Positions 1-7,989 of a stretch of 11,194 nucleotides of DNA are shown here, one piece after another (within the stretch, counting starts at the first letter, position 1; every line of letters begins with the position of its first letter). Location: the NCBI GenBank assembly GCA_023412455.1, contig JAEYNQ010000146.1, positions 1 through 11,194 of the forward strand, in the 5' to 3' direction. The translations under genes and the position numbers were made by a program. The notes under the pieces were generated by a model that saw only the letters and a program-made list of their open reading frames with translations, had not been told where the DNA came from and ran no database searches. The stretch is from Bacillota bacterium. GTDB taxonomy: Bacteria > Bacillota > Clostridia > Lachnospirales > Cellulosilyticaceae.

Positions 1-21
1 GATGTTAGTTTACAGTTGTAA
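1..21 (+). CDS. Probable last codons of an upstream operon gene (partial)
   Basis: Frame 1 reads D-V-S-L-Q-L and then TAA at 19-21; frame 2 also stays open until TGA at 26-28, so which frame is coding cannot be settled from so few codons. Either way an upstream gene would end only 13-20 bases before the ATPase start, which suggests that the operon begins outside the window. Related operons that I recall carry a SWIM zinc-finger protein gene at this place; that is context knowledge and is not visible here. Confidence 0.3.
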   Translation, partial: DVSLQL

Positions 22-27
22 AAAATG

Positions 28-33
28 AGGAGG
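28..33 (+). promoter_or_regulatory. Ribosome binding site of the MoxR-type ATPase gene
   Basis: AGGAGG lies 8 bases before the ATG at 42. It is a full Shine-Dalgarno match and fixes the start of the ATPase gene. It overlaps the possible TGA stop at 26-28, consistent with translation following on from an upstream gene. Confidence 0.8.
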
Positions 34-41
34 AGAAGGTC

Positions 42-1136
42 ATGCCAAGCAAGGATAAGGATATATTAAGACAACCAGCGGAGGTTTTGTATAAAGAAGA
101 AATTGAAGCACTCATTAGATATGATAAGCATTCAGTGCCCGTGGGCTGGCAAATGTCACCACAAGCCGTACTCACTTATATTATAGGTGGAAAAACACCT
201 GATAGAGAGATTACCCCTAAATACATAGGCAATAAGCGTTTGGTAGAGATCTGTATTGCTACATTATTAACTGACCGAGCACTCTTATTAGTAGGTGAGC
301 CAGGAACAGCTAAATCCTGGTTATCGGAGCACTTAACGGCAGCTATTTATGGCAATTCCACCAAGGTAGTGCAGGGAACGGCAGGTACTACAGAAGAGCA
401 GATTCGTTACTCTTGGAACTATGCTATTTTGCTCTCAAAAGGGCCATGCAAGGAAGCACTGATTAAAAGTCCTGTCTATGAAACCATGGAGGTTGGAGGC
501 ATTGCACGTATTGAAGAGATTTCAAGATGTGCGTCTGAAGTACAGGATGCCTTAATTTCTTTATTATCAGAGAAGCGTATTGCAGTACCCGAGTTAGGCA
601 TTGAAGTGCCAGCTACAAGAGGTTTCTCAATGATTGCCACCGCCAATACAAGGGATAAGGGGGTTAATGATATGTCAGCCGCACTCAAAAGACGTTTCAA
701 TAGTGTTGTGCTGCCAACACCCAATAATGTGGCAACAGAAATGGATATTGTCACAAGACGTGTAGCACAGCTTGCTGACAACCTCCAGCTGGATGCTCCA
801 GTACCTAGTGAAGAAATGGTAAGCAAGGTTGTGACCATCTTTAGGGAATTAAGAAATGGTGTGACCATAGATGGCAGTCAAAAAATCAAAGGTGTTTCAG
901 GGGTACTTTCTACGGCAGAAGCTATTTCACTTTTAGCCAACTCTATGGCGCTGGCAGCAGGCTTTGGAAATGGACACATTACAGATTATGACCTGGCCTC
1001 TTCGTTACAAGGTGCGGTAATTAAGGATGACGAAAAGGATGTTGTAGCCTGGAAGGAGTACTTAAATAATATTCTTAAGAAAAGAGGAAGTGAATGGAGG
1101 GGGCTATATAATGCCTGTAAGGAGTTGAATGAATAG
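42..1136 (+). CDS. MoxR-type AAA+ ATPase
   Basis: A 364-residue cytoplasmic AAA+ ATPase of the MoxR/AAA_5 type. Walker A is G-E-P-G-T-A-K-S at residues 85-92. The Walker B region at 154-161 reads I-A-R-I-E-E-I-S, with E158-E159 in place of the usual D-E, which I believe is normal for this subfamily. Sensor 1 is the A-T-A-N-T-R-D-K-G stretch with N202, and L-K-R-R-F at 215-219 carries the likely arginine finger. A helical lid follows to about residue 330. MoxR ATPases form rings that use ATP to remodel or insert cofactors into client proteins, usually with a VWA partner; such a partner is encoded two genes downstream. The start at 42 is supported by a strong ribosome binding site. The stop overlaps the next start codon by one base, so the two are likely co-translated. 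The client is unknown. Confidence 0.93.
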   Translation: MPSKDKDILRQPAEVLYKEEIEALIRYDKHSVPVGWQMSPQAVLTYIIGGKTPDREITPKYIGNKRLVEICIATLLTDRALLLVGEPGTAKSWLSEHLTAAIYGNSTKVVQGTAGTTEEQIRYSWNYAILLSKGPCKEALIKSPVYETMEVGGIARIEEISRCASEVQDALISLLSEKRIAVPELGIEVPATRGFSMIATANTRDKGVNDMSAALKRRFNSVVLPTPNNVATEMDIVTRRVAQLADNLQLDAPVPSEEMVSKVVTIFRELRNGVTIDGSQKIKGVSGVLSTAEAISLLANSMALAAGFGNGHITDYDLASSLQGAVIKDDEKDVVAWKEYLNNILKKRGSEWRGLYNACKELNE

Positions 1137-3487
1137 TGGAGAGCAAGGAACCGTATTTTTTCCCAGTCAGACATCTATCTCCTAGTGGTGCATGGCATTT
1201 ACTTCAATTTTTACAAGAGGTTGATCCAGATATTGTATTAGTGGAAGGACCTGCAAATGCCCAAGAGGAACTAAGTGATATCGTAAACCAAAAGGTAAAG
1301 CCTCCTATAGCTCTACTGGCTTATACAGAAGAAATGCCTGTACATACCATTTTATATCCACTAGCTGAGTATTCACCCGAATATCAAGCCATCAAGTGGG
1401 CAAAGGCCCATCATAAAGAAGTTAGATTTATTGATCTTCCCACAGATGTGTTTTTAGGAATGGAAGTATTAGAGGAACAAAGAAGATACGCAGCTTTAGA
1501 AGAAGAGGAAGAAGAGGAAGAAGAGGAAGAAGAGCAGGAGATACATAAGTTAGAAAAGCTATATACAAGGAACAAAGAGGATGATCCCTTTGATATTTAT
1601 GAGGCACTGTATAAGGCCTATGAGGATATCGATTATGATACCTTTTGGGAGAGAAATTTTGAACATAATCTAAGACAAGATACCTATCGCTTAGGCATGT
1701 TGAGCATGGGAGAGGGCCTAAGAGAATTTACTGAAAGGGCAGACTATGAAGGAGCTAGACATATTCTCAGGGAGGGGTTTATGAAATATCAGATTCAAAA
1801 AGCCCTTGGTGAAGGCTATGACTCTAGCAAGATGGTTGTTGTAACGGGAGCTTATCATACCAGTAATTTGAGAAATACAGAAAGTCTTCCTTTAACGGAA
1901 GAAGAAATTAAAAAATTACCACATACTAAGAGCAATCTGACTCTAATGCCCTATTCCTACTATCGTTTATCCAGTCGCAGTGGATATGGGGCAGGGAATA
2001 AGTCCCCTTATTATTTTGAAATGATGTGGCAATATATGAAGGAGGGGTGCTTAGAAAAGCTCCCCGAGTATTATATGACAGCTGTTGTAGACGCCATGAG
2101 AAAAGGTGGGCATATCAAATCCTCAGCAGAGGTTATAGAAGCGGTGAGATTGGCTAAGGGCCTAGCTAAAATCCATGGAGGCAGTCAGCCTACGCTTCAA
2201 GACTTAAGAGATGGAGCAAAAACATGTCTAGGAGAAGGAGACTTTAGTAAAGTAGCGCAGGCCATTGCTCAGGTTGAGATTGGAACAAAGATTGGTAAGT
2301 TGCCAGATGGCATGAGCAAAACATCTATACAGAAGAACTTTAACTTTATGTTAAAAGATTTGAAGCTTGAAAAGTATAAAAGTGTTGTAGCAGAAGATAT
2401 CACCCTAGACTTAAGGGAAAATCGTAAGGTTAAAACAGAAAAAGCGGCTTATTTAGATTTATACCGCTCTTATTTCCTACATCAATTACAAGTAATGGGC
2501 ATATCCTTTGCAAAATCCAAGGGAACAACCCAAGAGGGGGCCAATTGGAAGGAAGAATGGACCTTATGTTGGCAGCCAGAAACAGAGATTGAACTGGTGG
2601 AATCTGCTCTATATGGTGATACGGTCCAAATGGCAGCAGCTTATGTATTAAAGGAAAAATTAGATGCCTGCACAAAGATTCAAGAAGCTACAGCCATTAT
2701 TGAGATGGCTTATAAGTGTGGTATGAGTGAAATGGCACAGTATGCCATGAGGATTATTCAAGACTTAGGCGTAGCTTCAGAAGCCTTTGATGAACTCATA
2801 GATGCAGCCTTTAATCTTTCTAATATTTTGCGTTTTGGAAGTATTAGACGCATTGATACAGAAAGCTTAAAGCCACTTTTAACAGAGCTCTTCTTAAGAG
2901 CCTCTTTACTCATGGGAAGTGCTGCAAATTGCAATAGGGAGGCCGCCAAGATTATGGGTGAAGCTATCTTGAAAATGGATAAGATGGCAGCTTATCATGA
3001 AGAAATAGTAGATGGTTTAGTCTATATCAAGGAGCTTAAAAATCTATCAAATAGAGATGATTGCAATGCCATATTATCAGGCATGGCCTGCTCTATCCTA
3101 CTGGAACGCCAACTAATGGACCGAGAAATGCTGGTAAAGGAAATGAGTAGGAGGCTGCTACCAGGTATCCCTGCTGATATTGGCGCAGGGTGGTTTGAAG
3201 GACTGGTAAGCCGTAATCGCTATGTGATTTTAGGAAGTACCACCATTTGGGAGAAGCTAGATGAGTATATTATGTCCCTTGATGGGGAGGAATTAAAGCC
3301 GGCTATTGTTTTTTTACATAGAACCTTTAGTAGCTTTCCAGCCAATGAAAAGCATATGATTGCGGAAAATCTAGCCAATATTTGGGGCTTAGACCAAGAG
3401 GATATAAGCGAAATTTTAAATGGCCAGCTGACTGAGGAAGAAGAAAAGCTAGTAGAGGATTTGCAGGATTTTGACTTTGATTTTTAA
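1136..3487 (+). CDS. DUF5682 family protein with ChaN/TraB/EreA-like N-terminal motifs
   Basis: A 783-residue soluble protein that I recognise as DUF5682, a family of unknown function found beside MoxR ATPases and VWA proteins. Seen directly: P-V-R-H-L-S at 10-15, L-V-E-G-P at 35-39, G-A-Y-H at 238-241, and a tyrosine/glycine-rich block P-Y-S-Y-Y-R-L-S-S-R-S-G-Y-G-A-G-N at 272-288. The His, Glu and GxxH pattern is reminiscent of the ChaN/TraB/erythromycin-esterase-like fold, so a metal-binding or hydrolase-like site is possible (inference). Residues 122-133 are twelve glutamates in a row. The second half is probably helical, and the protein ends in an acidic tail, D-F-D-F-D-F. The GTG start at 1136 overlaps the ATPase stop TAGTG; AAGGAG at 1119-1124 is 11 bases upstream, slightly far. 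No signal peptide or membrane segment is visible, so it likely acts in the cytoplasm with its neighbours. Confidence 0.88.
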   Translation: MESKEPYFFPVRHLSPSGAWHLLQFLQEVDPDIVLVEGPANAQEELSDIVNQKVKPPIALLAYTEEMPVHTILYPLAEYSPEYQAIKWAKAHHKEVRFIDLPTDVFLGMEVLEEQRRYAALEEEEEEEEEEEEQEIHKLEKLYTRNKEDDPFDIYEALYKAYEDIDYDTFWERNFEHNLRQDTYRLGMLSMGEGLREFTERADYEGARHILREGFMKYQIQKALGEGYDSSKMVVVTGAYHTSNLRNTESLPLTEEEIKKLPHTKSNLTLMPYSYYRLSSRSGYGAGNKSPYYFEMMWQYMKEGCLEKLPEYYMTAVVDAMRKGGHIKSSAEVIEAVRLAKGLAKIHGGSQPTLQDLRDGAKTCLGEGDFSKVAQAIAQVEIGTKIGKLPDGMSKTSIQKNFNFMLKDLKLEKYKSVVAEDITLDLRENRKVKTEKAAYLDLYRSYFLHQLQVMGISFAKSKGTTQEGANWKEEWTLCWQPETEIELVESALYGDTVQMAAAYVLKEKLDACTKIQEATAIIEMAYKCGMSEMAQYAMRIIQDLGVASEAFDELIDAAFNLSNILRFGSIRRIDTESLKPLLTELFLRASLLMGSAANCNREAAKIMGEAILKMDKMAAYHEEIVDGLVYIKELKNLSNRDDCNAILSGMACSILLERQLMDREMLVKEMSRRLLPGIPADIGAGWFEGLVSRNRYVILGSTTIWEKLDEYIMSLDGEELKPAIVFLHRTFSSFPANEKHMIAENLANIWGLDQEDISEILNGQLTEEEEKLVEDLQDFDFDF
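1499..1534 (+). repeat. Four perfect tandem copies of GAAGAAGAG inside the DUF5682 gene
   Basis: The nine-base unit GAAGAAGAG occurs four times without a mismatch and encodes glutamates 122-133. The unit length is a multiple of three, so gain or loss of a copy would change the linker length without breaking the frame. It sits between the conserved N-terminal motifs and the G-A-Y-H motif of the protein. Confidence 0.95.
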
Positions 3488-3501
3488 GGTAATCCATAAG
3501 G

Positions 3502-3507
3502 AAGGAG
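3502..3507 (+). promoter_or_regulatory. Ribosome binding site of the VWA gene
   Basis: AAGGAG lies 10 bases before the ATG at 3518, within the 30-base gap after the DUF5682 stop. I see no terminator or clear promoter in this gap, so the VWA gene is most simply part of the same transcript. Confidence 0.7.
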
Positions 3508-3517
3508 AAGCCCAAAA

Positions 3518-4699
3518 ATGGATAAAACGGAGAATATCAATAGGTGGCGATTGCTGCTAGGGAAGGAAAGTGAAAAAAGCTTTCGTGCTACTACAGGCCT
3601 AGCCCCTTCCCTTAGTGAAGAAGAGCTACTGATGGCCCAAGCATTGGATGTGATCTATGATAAGAGCAATCACGAACTGGAAAAGAATGGAAGTGGTGCA
3701 GGCGGTGCAGGTAATGGCTACTCAGCCCCAAAAATTTCTAAATGGTTAGGAGATGTCAGGAAGCTCTTTAGTCAAGAAATTGTGCAAATTGTTCAAAGTG
3801 ATGCCATCGAACGAAAAGGCATGAAAGAGTTACTCTACGAGCCAGAAGTACTAAAGGACATGGCACCAGATATTAGCATGGCATGTACACTATTAACACT
3901 AAAGAATCAAGTCCCAGAGCGTTCAAGGGAGGCTGTTAGGAGTTACATTGAAAGTATCGTTGAGGATATTAATAAGCGTATGTCAGGAGAACTTCAAAAA
4001 GCTATAACCGCAGCTCTAAATAAGAAAAATCATAGTCCTAGAGGAAATGCAGCCAGTATAGACTTTCATTATACCATTCGCAGAAATTTAAAGAACTTTA
4101 ATACCCAACTGGAGACCATTATCCCAGAACGCATTTATTTTTATGAGCAACAGTCAAAGACAAACAAATGGCATATCATTCTAGATATTGACCAAAGTGG
4201 TTCTATGGGGCAATCTATTATCTATTCCACCATTATGGGGTGCATTTTAGCAAAGATGGCAGCTTTTAAGACACGAGTTGTAGCCTTTGATACCAGTATA
4301 GTTGACCTAACGGAACTTTATGATGATCCAGTAGATATGCTCTATGGCATACAACTAGGTGGGGGTACAGACATTCATAAGTCTTTATGTTATTGTGAAC
4401 AATTTGTTGAAAACCCCAAGCAAACCTTAATGTTTTTGATTTCAGATCTAGATGAATATGGTAATAGAGGAGGCATGCTTAATAAGCTTCAATTTTTAAA
4501 GGAAAGTGGAGTGACTGTCATTTGTCTTTTAGCAATCAGTGATGATGGCTCCCCCTATTATGATAAAACTGTAGCTGCAAAATTAGCAAGCTATGGGATT
4601 CCTTGCTTTGCCTGTACACCAGAACGCTTACCCGAACTGCTAGAAAGAGCCCTTAAAGGAGAAGAATTAGGGGATTTTGTAAAAACGATCAAGCATTAG
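3518..4699 (+). CDS. VWA domain protein, partner of the MoxR-type ATPase
   Basis: A 393-residue cytoplasmic protein with a C-terminal von Willebrand factor A domain, about residues 215-385. The metal-ion-dependent adhesion site is complete: D-Q-S-G-S at 225-229 (DxSxS), G-G-G-T-D at 281-285 giving T284, and I-S-D at 308-310 giving D310. The N-terminal 210 residues are mostly helical, with a glycine-rich linker at about 58-67. It resembles ViaA- or CoxE-like MoxR partners, which bind a client or adaptor through the metal site while the ATPase supplies energy. No signal peptide or transmembrane segment is seen, unlike membrane-bound BatA-type VWA proteins. It is the last gene of the operon; a hairpin terminator begins 22 bases after its stop. 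The exact partner of its metal site is unknown. Confidence 0.9.
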   Translation: MDKTENINRWRLLLGKESEKSFRATTGLAPSLSEEELLMAQALDVIYDKSNHELEKNGSGAGGAGNGYSAPKISKWLGDVRKLFSQEIVQIVQSDAIERKGMKELLYEPEVLKDMAPDISMACTLLTLKNQVPERSREAVRSYIESIVEDINKRMSGELQKAITAALNKKNHSPRGNAASIDFHYTIRRNLKNFNTQLETIIPERIYFYEQQSKTNKWHIILDIDQSGSMGQSIIYSTIMGCILAKMAAFKTRVVAFDTSIVDLTELYDDPVDMLYGIQLGGGTDIHKSLCYCEQFVENPKQTLMFLISDLDEYGNRGGMLNKLQFLKESGVTVICLLAISDDGSPYYDKTVAAKLASYGIPCFACTPERLPELLERALKGEELGDFVKTIKH

Positions 4700-4720
4700 A
4701 TAGGAATTTGAAGGTTAATA

Positions 4721-4760
4721 AAAAAAGATGACTTCTAATAGTAGAGAGGTCATCTTTTTT
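4721..4760. terminator. Rho-independent, probably bidirectional terminator
   Basis: AAAAAAGATGACTTCT (4721-4736) pairs with AGAGGTCATCTTTTTT (4745-4760) over 16 positions, with one G-U wobble and an 8-base loop. The plus-strand transcript has a U run at the end, which suits the end of the VWA operon. The mirrored A run gives a U run on the minus strand too, so it could also stop the convergent chemotaxis gene, which ends 145 bases away at 4905. Confidence 0.88.
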
Positions 4761-4904
4761 ATCTTGTAGGAAACATTCATGTAATCAAGCTTTCACAAGC
4801 TATGATGAAATAAAGAAGTTGTATTTCCCAGGAAAGTTCTGCTTTCCTAGCATATAAGGGGTGCAGGGGGAGTATTCCTTGGCGTATTCAGTAGGGTGCT
4901 CATC

Positions 4905-6920
4905 TTAGAGTTCAAATAAACTTAATTCATCTTTTAATTGTTCCACAATGCCATTTAAGTTATCTGTATATCGGGTAAGGTCATCCATTGTTGCTGTTAC
5001 CTCTTCTGCAGAAGCGGCTACTTCCTGTGAAGCAGCAGCAACATCTTGAGAGACATTGAAGATTTGCTGCATTTCAGTATAGACCTGATTTTTATCATTA
5101 GTCATACCTATTGTTAATTGGCTAATAGTTTGAATAGAGGCCATTAAGGTATGGATGCCATCCGTGATGTTATTAAAGATTTGTTTGGTATTATCAATAG
5201 AGGCATCTTGTTCTGATAATTTGTGAACGGTTTCGTCCATTACCTGCGAAACTCTTTCTGATTTTTGAGTGATATCCTCTATTCTATGCTTGATTTCATC
5301 TGTAGATTTTCTGGATTCCTCGGCTAACTTTCGGATTTCCTCTGCTACAACGGCAAAACCTCGACCTGCTTCTCCTGCTCTAGCAGCTTCGATAGAGGCA
5401 TTAAGGGCTAATAAATTAGTTTGATCAGTGATATTAGCAATAGCATCGGAGATATAGTTAATGTTGGCAATGGCATTATTCATTTCTTTCACACTAGCAC
5501 TTGATTCTTGGGCATTCTGTCGGGTGATTAAAGCAGTATTTACAAGTTCACCTAAGGTATGAACCCCTTTATCACTTAACGCCTCTGTTTGATGAGATAG
5601 GGCTAAAATGTCGCGTGTAGATTTTGCAACCTCCTCGATTCGATCGGATAAACCAGAAACGGTAGCTGTTACATTTTCTACAGCAGTAGCTTGTTTTGTG
5701 GTTCCATCTGATACATTATTAATAGCAATAGTAACTTCTGAAACAGATTGAGTTGTTTCTTCAGACATAGAGACAATCTCAGTAGAGGAATGGTAAATAG
5801 TTGAGGCTGTTTCTTCGACCCTTTTAAGCAATTCTGAGAGGCTATCTAATGTATCATTAATATGATGCCCTAGTTCCTCTAATTCATCATTTGATGTTAT
5901 ATGTACCCGTTCTTGTAGATTTCTATTGGCTAGTTTTCTAACGATATCGCTTAGTTTTTTGATTTGTTTTGTAATGTTTTTAGCAAGGAGTAGTGACATA
6001 ATGTTGCCGAAGATAAGAAATATAATAGCTGCTACTAGAATGACAGCTTTCATATTATTAAGCTTGCTACTAATTTCATCTTCTTCAATAAAGCCAAGTA
6101 ATTTCCAGCCTGTCGCATTATTTAATACCTCGGAAACATAAACAGTACCGTAATCACTATTCCAGTGATAAGTGCCCTCATCAAGAGTGCCTAGGCCTTT
6201 CCAATAGTCCAATACATTAATGTTTTCTACGGACATTTTATTATTAGGGTGGTCTATAATAACTTCACCACTCGCATCCGTCAGAATAACATAACCGTTC
6301 TTTAGTAATTGGATATTTTGCAAATAAGCTTGTAGCTCGTTGAGCGTAATATCCATACCTAGTACCCCTTTAAACTGCCCCTTTTCATCATAAACGCCAT
6401 AGGATACTGTAAATACTAGACTTCCTGTTAGGGTATCTGTGTAGGGGGAACTATAAATGGCTTCGTTTTTACGAGCCTTTGCATCCACATACCAATCCCT
6501 CGTTTTGTAGTTAACGTCTTGATCAGATAATAATTGATCCACAAAGATAGCTGTACCATCTTCGCCTGCAAAATAAGCTTTTTCTACATTTGTAAATACC
6601 TTACCTACAATATTTAAATCATCTTGTAGTTGTGTCACTTTTTCATGATAATCAGACGCCAATGGAGATAAATCATGGATATAAGATTTTTCACTAAAGA
6701 TTTGTAACTGTTTAATGACGGCATTTAAGTATTCTTGGAAGCCTTTATCTACCTGTTTAAGAGTTTCTAGGCTCATTTCTTGCACATTTTCTTCTAATGT
6801 ATGACTTGAGTTTTTGTAAGCACTAAAGCTTAGGGCTATTAGGGATATGGATAATATCACCATATTAAATAGAGCTATTTTTAGAAACAAACTTCCCTTC
6901 TTACTACTTCTAGTTTTCAT
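4905..6920 (-). CDS. Methyl-accepting chemotaxis protein with double-Cache sensor
   Basis: A 671-residue membrane chemoreceptor that senses a small molecule outside the cell and controls the CheA kinase through CheW. Order of parts: membrane segment 1 at about 11-34; extracellular dCache_1 sensor at about 36-285; membrane segment 2 at about 291-313; HAMP at about 312-366; cytoplasmic coiled-coil signalling domain at about 380-660. The CheW/CheA-contacting hairpin tip is very conserved, around residues 496-525 with [12 protein letters not shown] at 511-522. In the sensor, R141-x-W143-Y144, Y160-x-D162 and D190 resemble the amino-acid-binding Cache signature, so an amino acid ligand is possible (inference). 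There is no CheR-binding pentapeptide at the end, which is usual in Gram-positives. A perfect AGGAGGT precedes the start. It is convergent with the VWA operon and appears intact. Confidence 0.95.
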   Translation of the reverse strand: MKTRSSKKGSLFLKIALFNMVILSISLIALSFSAYKNSSHTLEENVQEMSLETLKQVDKGFQEYLNAVIKQLQIFSEKSYIHDLSPLASDYHEKVTQLQDDLNIVGKVFTNVEKAYFAGEDGTAIFVDQLLSDQDVNYKTRDWYVDAKARKNEAIYSSPYTDTLTGSLVFTVSYGVYDEKGQFKGVLGMDITLNELQAYLQNIQLLKNGYVILTDASGEVIIDHPNNKMSVENINVLDYWKGLGTLDEGTYHWNSDYGTVYVSEVLNNATGWKLLGFIEEDEISSKLNNMKAVILVAAIIFLIFGNIMSLLLAKNITKQIKKLSDIVRKLANRNLQERVHITSNDELEELGHHINDTLDSLSELLKRVEETASTIYHSSTEIVSMSEETTQSVSEVTIAINNVSDGTTKQATAVENVTATVSGLSDRIEEVAKSTRDILALSHQTEALSDKGVHTLGELVNTALITRQNAQESSASVKEMNNAIANINYISDAIANITDQTNLLALNASIEAARAGEAGRGFAVVAEEIRKLAEESRKSTDEIKHRIEDITQKSERVSQVMDETVHKLSEQDASIDNTKQIFNNITDGIHTLMASIQTISQLTIGMTNDKNQVYTEMQQIFNVSQDVAAASQEVAASAEEVTATMDDLTRYTDNLNGIVEQLKDELSLFEL

Positions 6921-6925
6921 GTAGT

Positions 6926-6932
6926 ACCTCCT
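6926..6932 (-). promoter_or_regulatory. Ribosome binding site of the chemotaxis receptor gene
   Basis: On the minus strand AGGAGGT lies 5 bases before the ATG that ends at 6920. The match is perfect and confirms this start for the receptor. Confidence 0.88.
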
Positions 6933-6955
6933 ATGCTAGTTTATGAGATGAGTTC

Positions 6956-7046
6956 TATAGATAGATAAACGCATTTAAGTATTGGCATGCATACTATGGT
7001 TCATTTGTTTGGTGTATGAATCTACTTTTAATAGGGTCTATCTATA
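6956..7046 (-). repeat. Spaced 10-base inverted repeat in the receptor leader
   Basis: TATAGATAGA at 6956-6965 is the exact reverse complement of TCTATCTATA at 7037-7046, separated by 71 bases. If transcription starts near 7057, as the promoter call predicts, both arms lie in the untranslated leader of the chemotaxis mRNA and could pair. The arms are AT-rich and simple, so chance is a real alternative. I recognise no known riboswitch in the leader. Confidence 0.3.
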
Positions 7047-7063
7047 AGATTATAACTATTTAT

Positions 7064-7091
7064 ATATCGACAAAAAATGTCATAAATTTTA
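7064..7091 (-). promoter_or_regulatory. Sigma-D (sigma-28)-like promoter of the chemotaxis receptor
   Basis: Read on the minus strand, TAAA (7091-7088) is followed after 16 bases by GTCGATAT (7071-7064). The Bacillus sigma-D consensus is TAAA, a spacer of about 14-16, then GCCGATAT, so only one base of the -10 element differs. Sigma-D controls flagellar and chemotaxis genes, which fits the receptor downstream. The predicted transcript starts near 7057, giving a leader of about 136 bases. The region is AT-rich, so TAAA alone means little; the GTCGATAT element carries the weight. Confidence 0.6.
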
Positions 7092-7142
7092 TATTTAATA
7101 TATTTTTTTATAATCAAGATATTTGTTTTTCTTGTGCTATAG

Positions 7143-7721
7143 AAGATAAATGGAGTTTACGCAAATAATGTTATTATACAAAGTGCCCATGTTTTTACCT
7201 TTGTAAATAACCAACTGAGGCAGCTAGCAGTATCAGGGGTGCTTCAGCCTGTTCAGAATGCAAATGAGATTAAAGCTATGAATATGGAAAGCGCCATAGA
7301 AGCAGCTTCTATTAATGACACATTATATGCCTATCCTTTAACGGCGAACAATGGTTACTTTATGTTCTATGATAAGAGCTATTTTTCCCATAAGGATATA
7401 AAGACTTTGGACAGCTTATTAGATGTTGCAGCACAAAAGAATAAAAAAGTAGTCATGGACTTATCTTCAGGCTGGTATCTTTATTCCTTTTTTGGCAATA
7501 CAGGTCTCACATTATCTATAAATGATGATGAGATTACTAATCCATGTAATAGGAATGCCACAGATACGCCTATTAAAGGGACAGCTGTTGTTTAGTCCTT
7601 ATTAAATATAACCAAACATCCAGGTTTCTTAAGTGCCAATGATGAGGAGCTTCGAGAAGGCTTGAAAAATGGTACCATTATAGCGTGTATAAGTGGTATG
7701 TGGAATGCAACGCTAATCAAG
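7143..7721 (+). pseudogene. Remnant of an ABC transporter solute-binding protein (sugar-type)
   Basis: One reading frame from 7143 to about 7721 encodes a middle piece of an extracellular solute-binding protein like those of maltose-type ABC importers. Recognisable stretches are V-F-T-F-V-N-N-Q-L, A-A-S-I-N-D-T-L-Y-A-Y-P-L-T-A-N-N-G-Y-F, S-G-W-Y-L-Y-S-F-F-G-N-T-G, and, after an in-frame TAG at 7593-7595, L-L-N-I-T-K-H-P-G-F-L. The similarity continues through this stop, which probably replaced a CAG glutamine codon. The start, signal peptide, lipobox and the C-terminal half are all missing: about 190 codons remain of a protein that is usually about 400 or more. The GTG-started 118-codon piece at 7239-7595 should not be read as a gene. 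The family is inferred from motifs recalled, without a search. Confidence 0.78.
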
Positions 7722-7722
7722 C

Positions 7723-7902
7723 TCAAGGCTTGTTAGAACCATAACCCATTCTATTGAAGAGGGTGTAGAGGGGATTAATAGTTCGGCACAAAGCTCACAA
7801 GCTCTAGTAGTAGATATGCAAAATATCATGGAACATATGGAGAAAAGTCGCCTTATAACAAATACCTTAGAAAATGAAATGGCAATATTCAAAAAAATAT
7901 AG
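7723..7902 (+). pseudogene. C-terminal remnant of a methyl-accepting chemotaxis protein
   Basis: Directly after the solute-binding-protein fragment, another frame encodes about 59 residues up to TAG at 7900-7902. They include H-S-I-E-E-G-V-E-G-I-N-S-S-A-Q-S-S-Q and end E-N-E-M-A-I-F-K-K-I. The helical heptad pattern and the ending match the last part of chemoreceptor signalling domains; the intact receptor at 4905-6920 ends similarly, E-L-S-L-F-E-L. No start codon with a ribosome binding site is present, the hairpin tip is absent, and the frame is closed upstream by TAA at 7714-7716. It is not a copy of the neighbouring receptor, because the sequence differs clearly. Confidence 0.6.
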
Positions 7903-7989
7903 TAAACTAATGTTAAAAACCAATGAATCACATAGCATGAGACGAAGTAAAAGCTTTGCATAAGTGAAAAGGAAAAGAGGGAAGGCTAT

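Noticed and set aside
476..868. Reverse-strand open frame of 130 codons
   Set aside because: It lies wholly inside the MoxR ATPase gene, shows no recognisable domain, and the plus strand has clear AAA+ motifs there.
2430..2949. Two reverse-strand open frames inside the DUF5682 gene
   Set aside because: No recognisable domain is seen in either, and both are fully overlapped by the long plus-strand gene.
4830..4848. Hairpin AGGAAAG / CTTTCCT with a 5-base loop, possible terminator of the receptor gene
   Set aside because: The stem is only 7 bases and no U run follows on either strand; the 4721-4760 hairpin is a much better candidate.
7051..7060. TATAAT-like element in the receptor leader, possible sigma-A promoter
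   Set aside because: The AT-rich stretch gives many such matches and no good -35 element is at the right spacing, whereas the sigma-D-like pattern fits better.
7239..7595. An apparently complete 118-codon gene starting with GTG
   Set aside because: The protein similarity starts upstream of the GTG and continues in the same frame past the TAG, so this is the open part of a decayed solute-binding-protein gene.
7713..7961. Reverse-strand open frame of 82 codons
   Set aside because: It overlaps the chemoreceptor remnant, whose plus-strand frame has the recognisable sequence; the reverse frame shows no recognisable domain.
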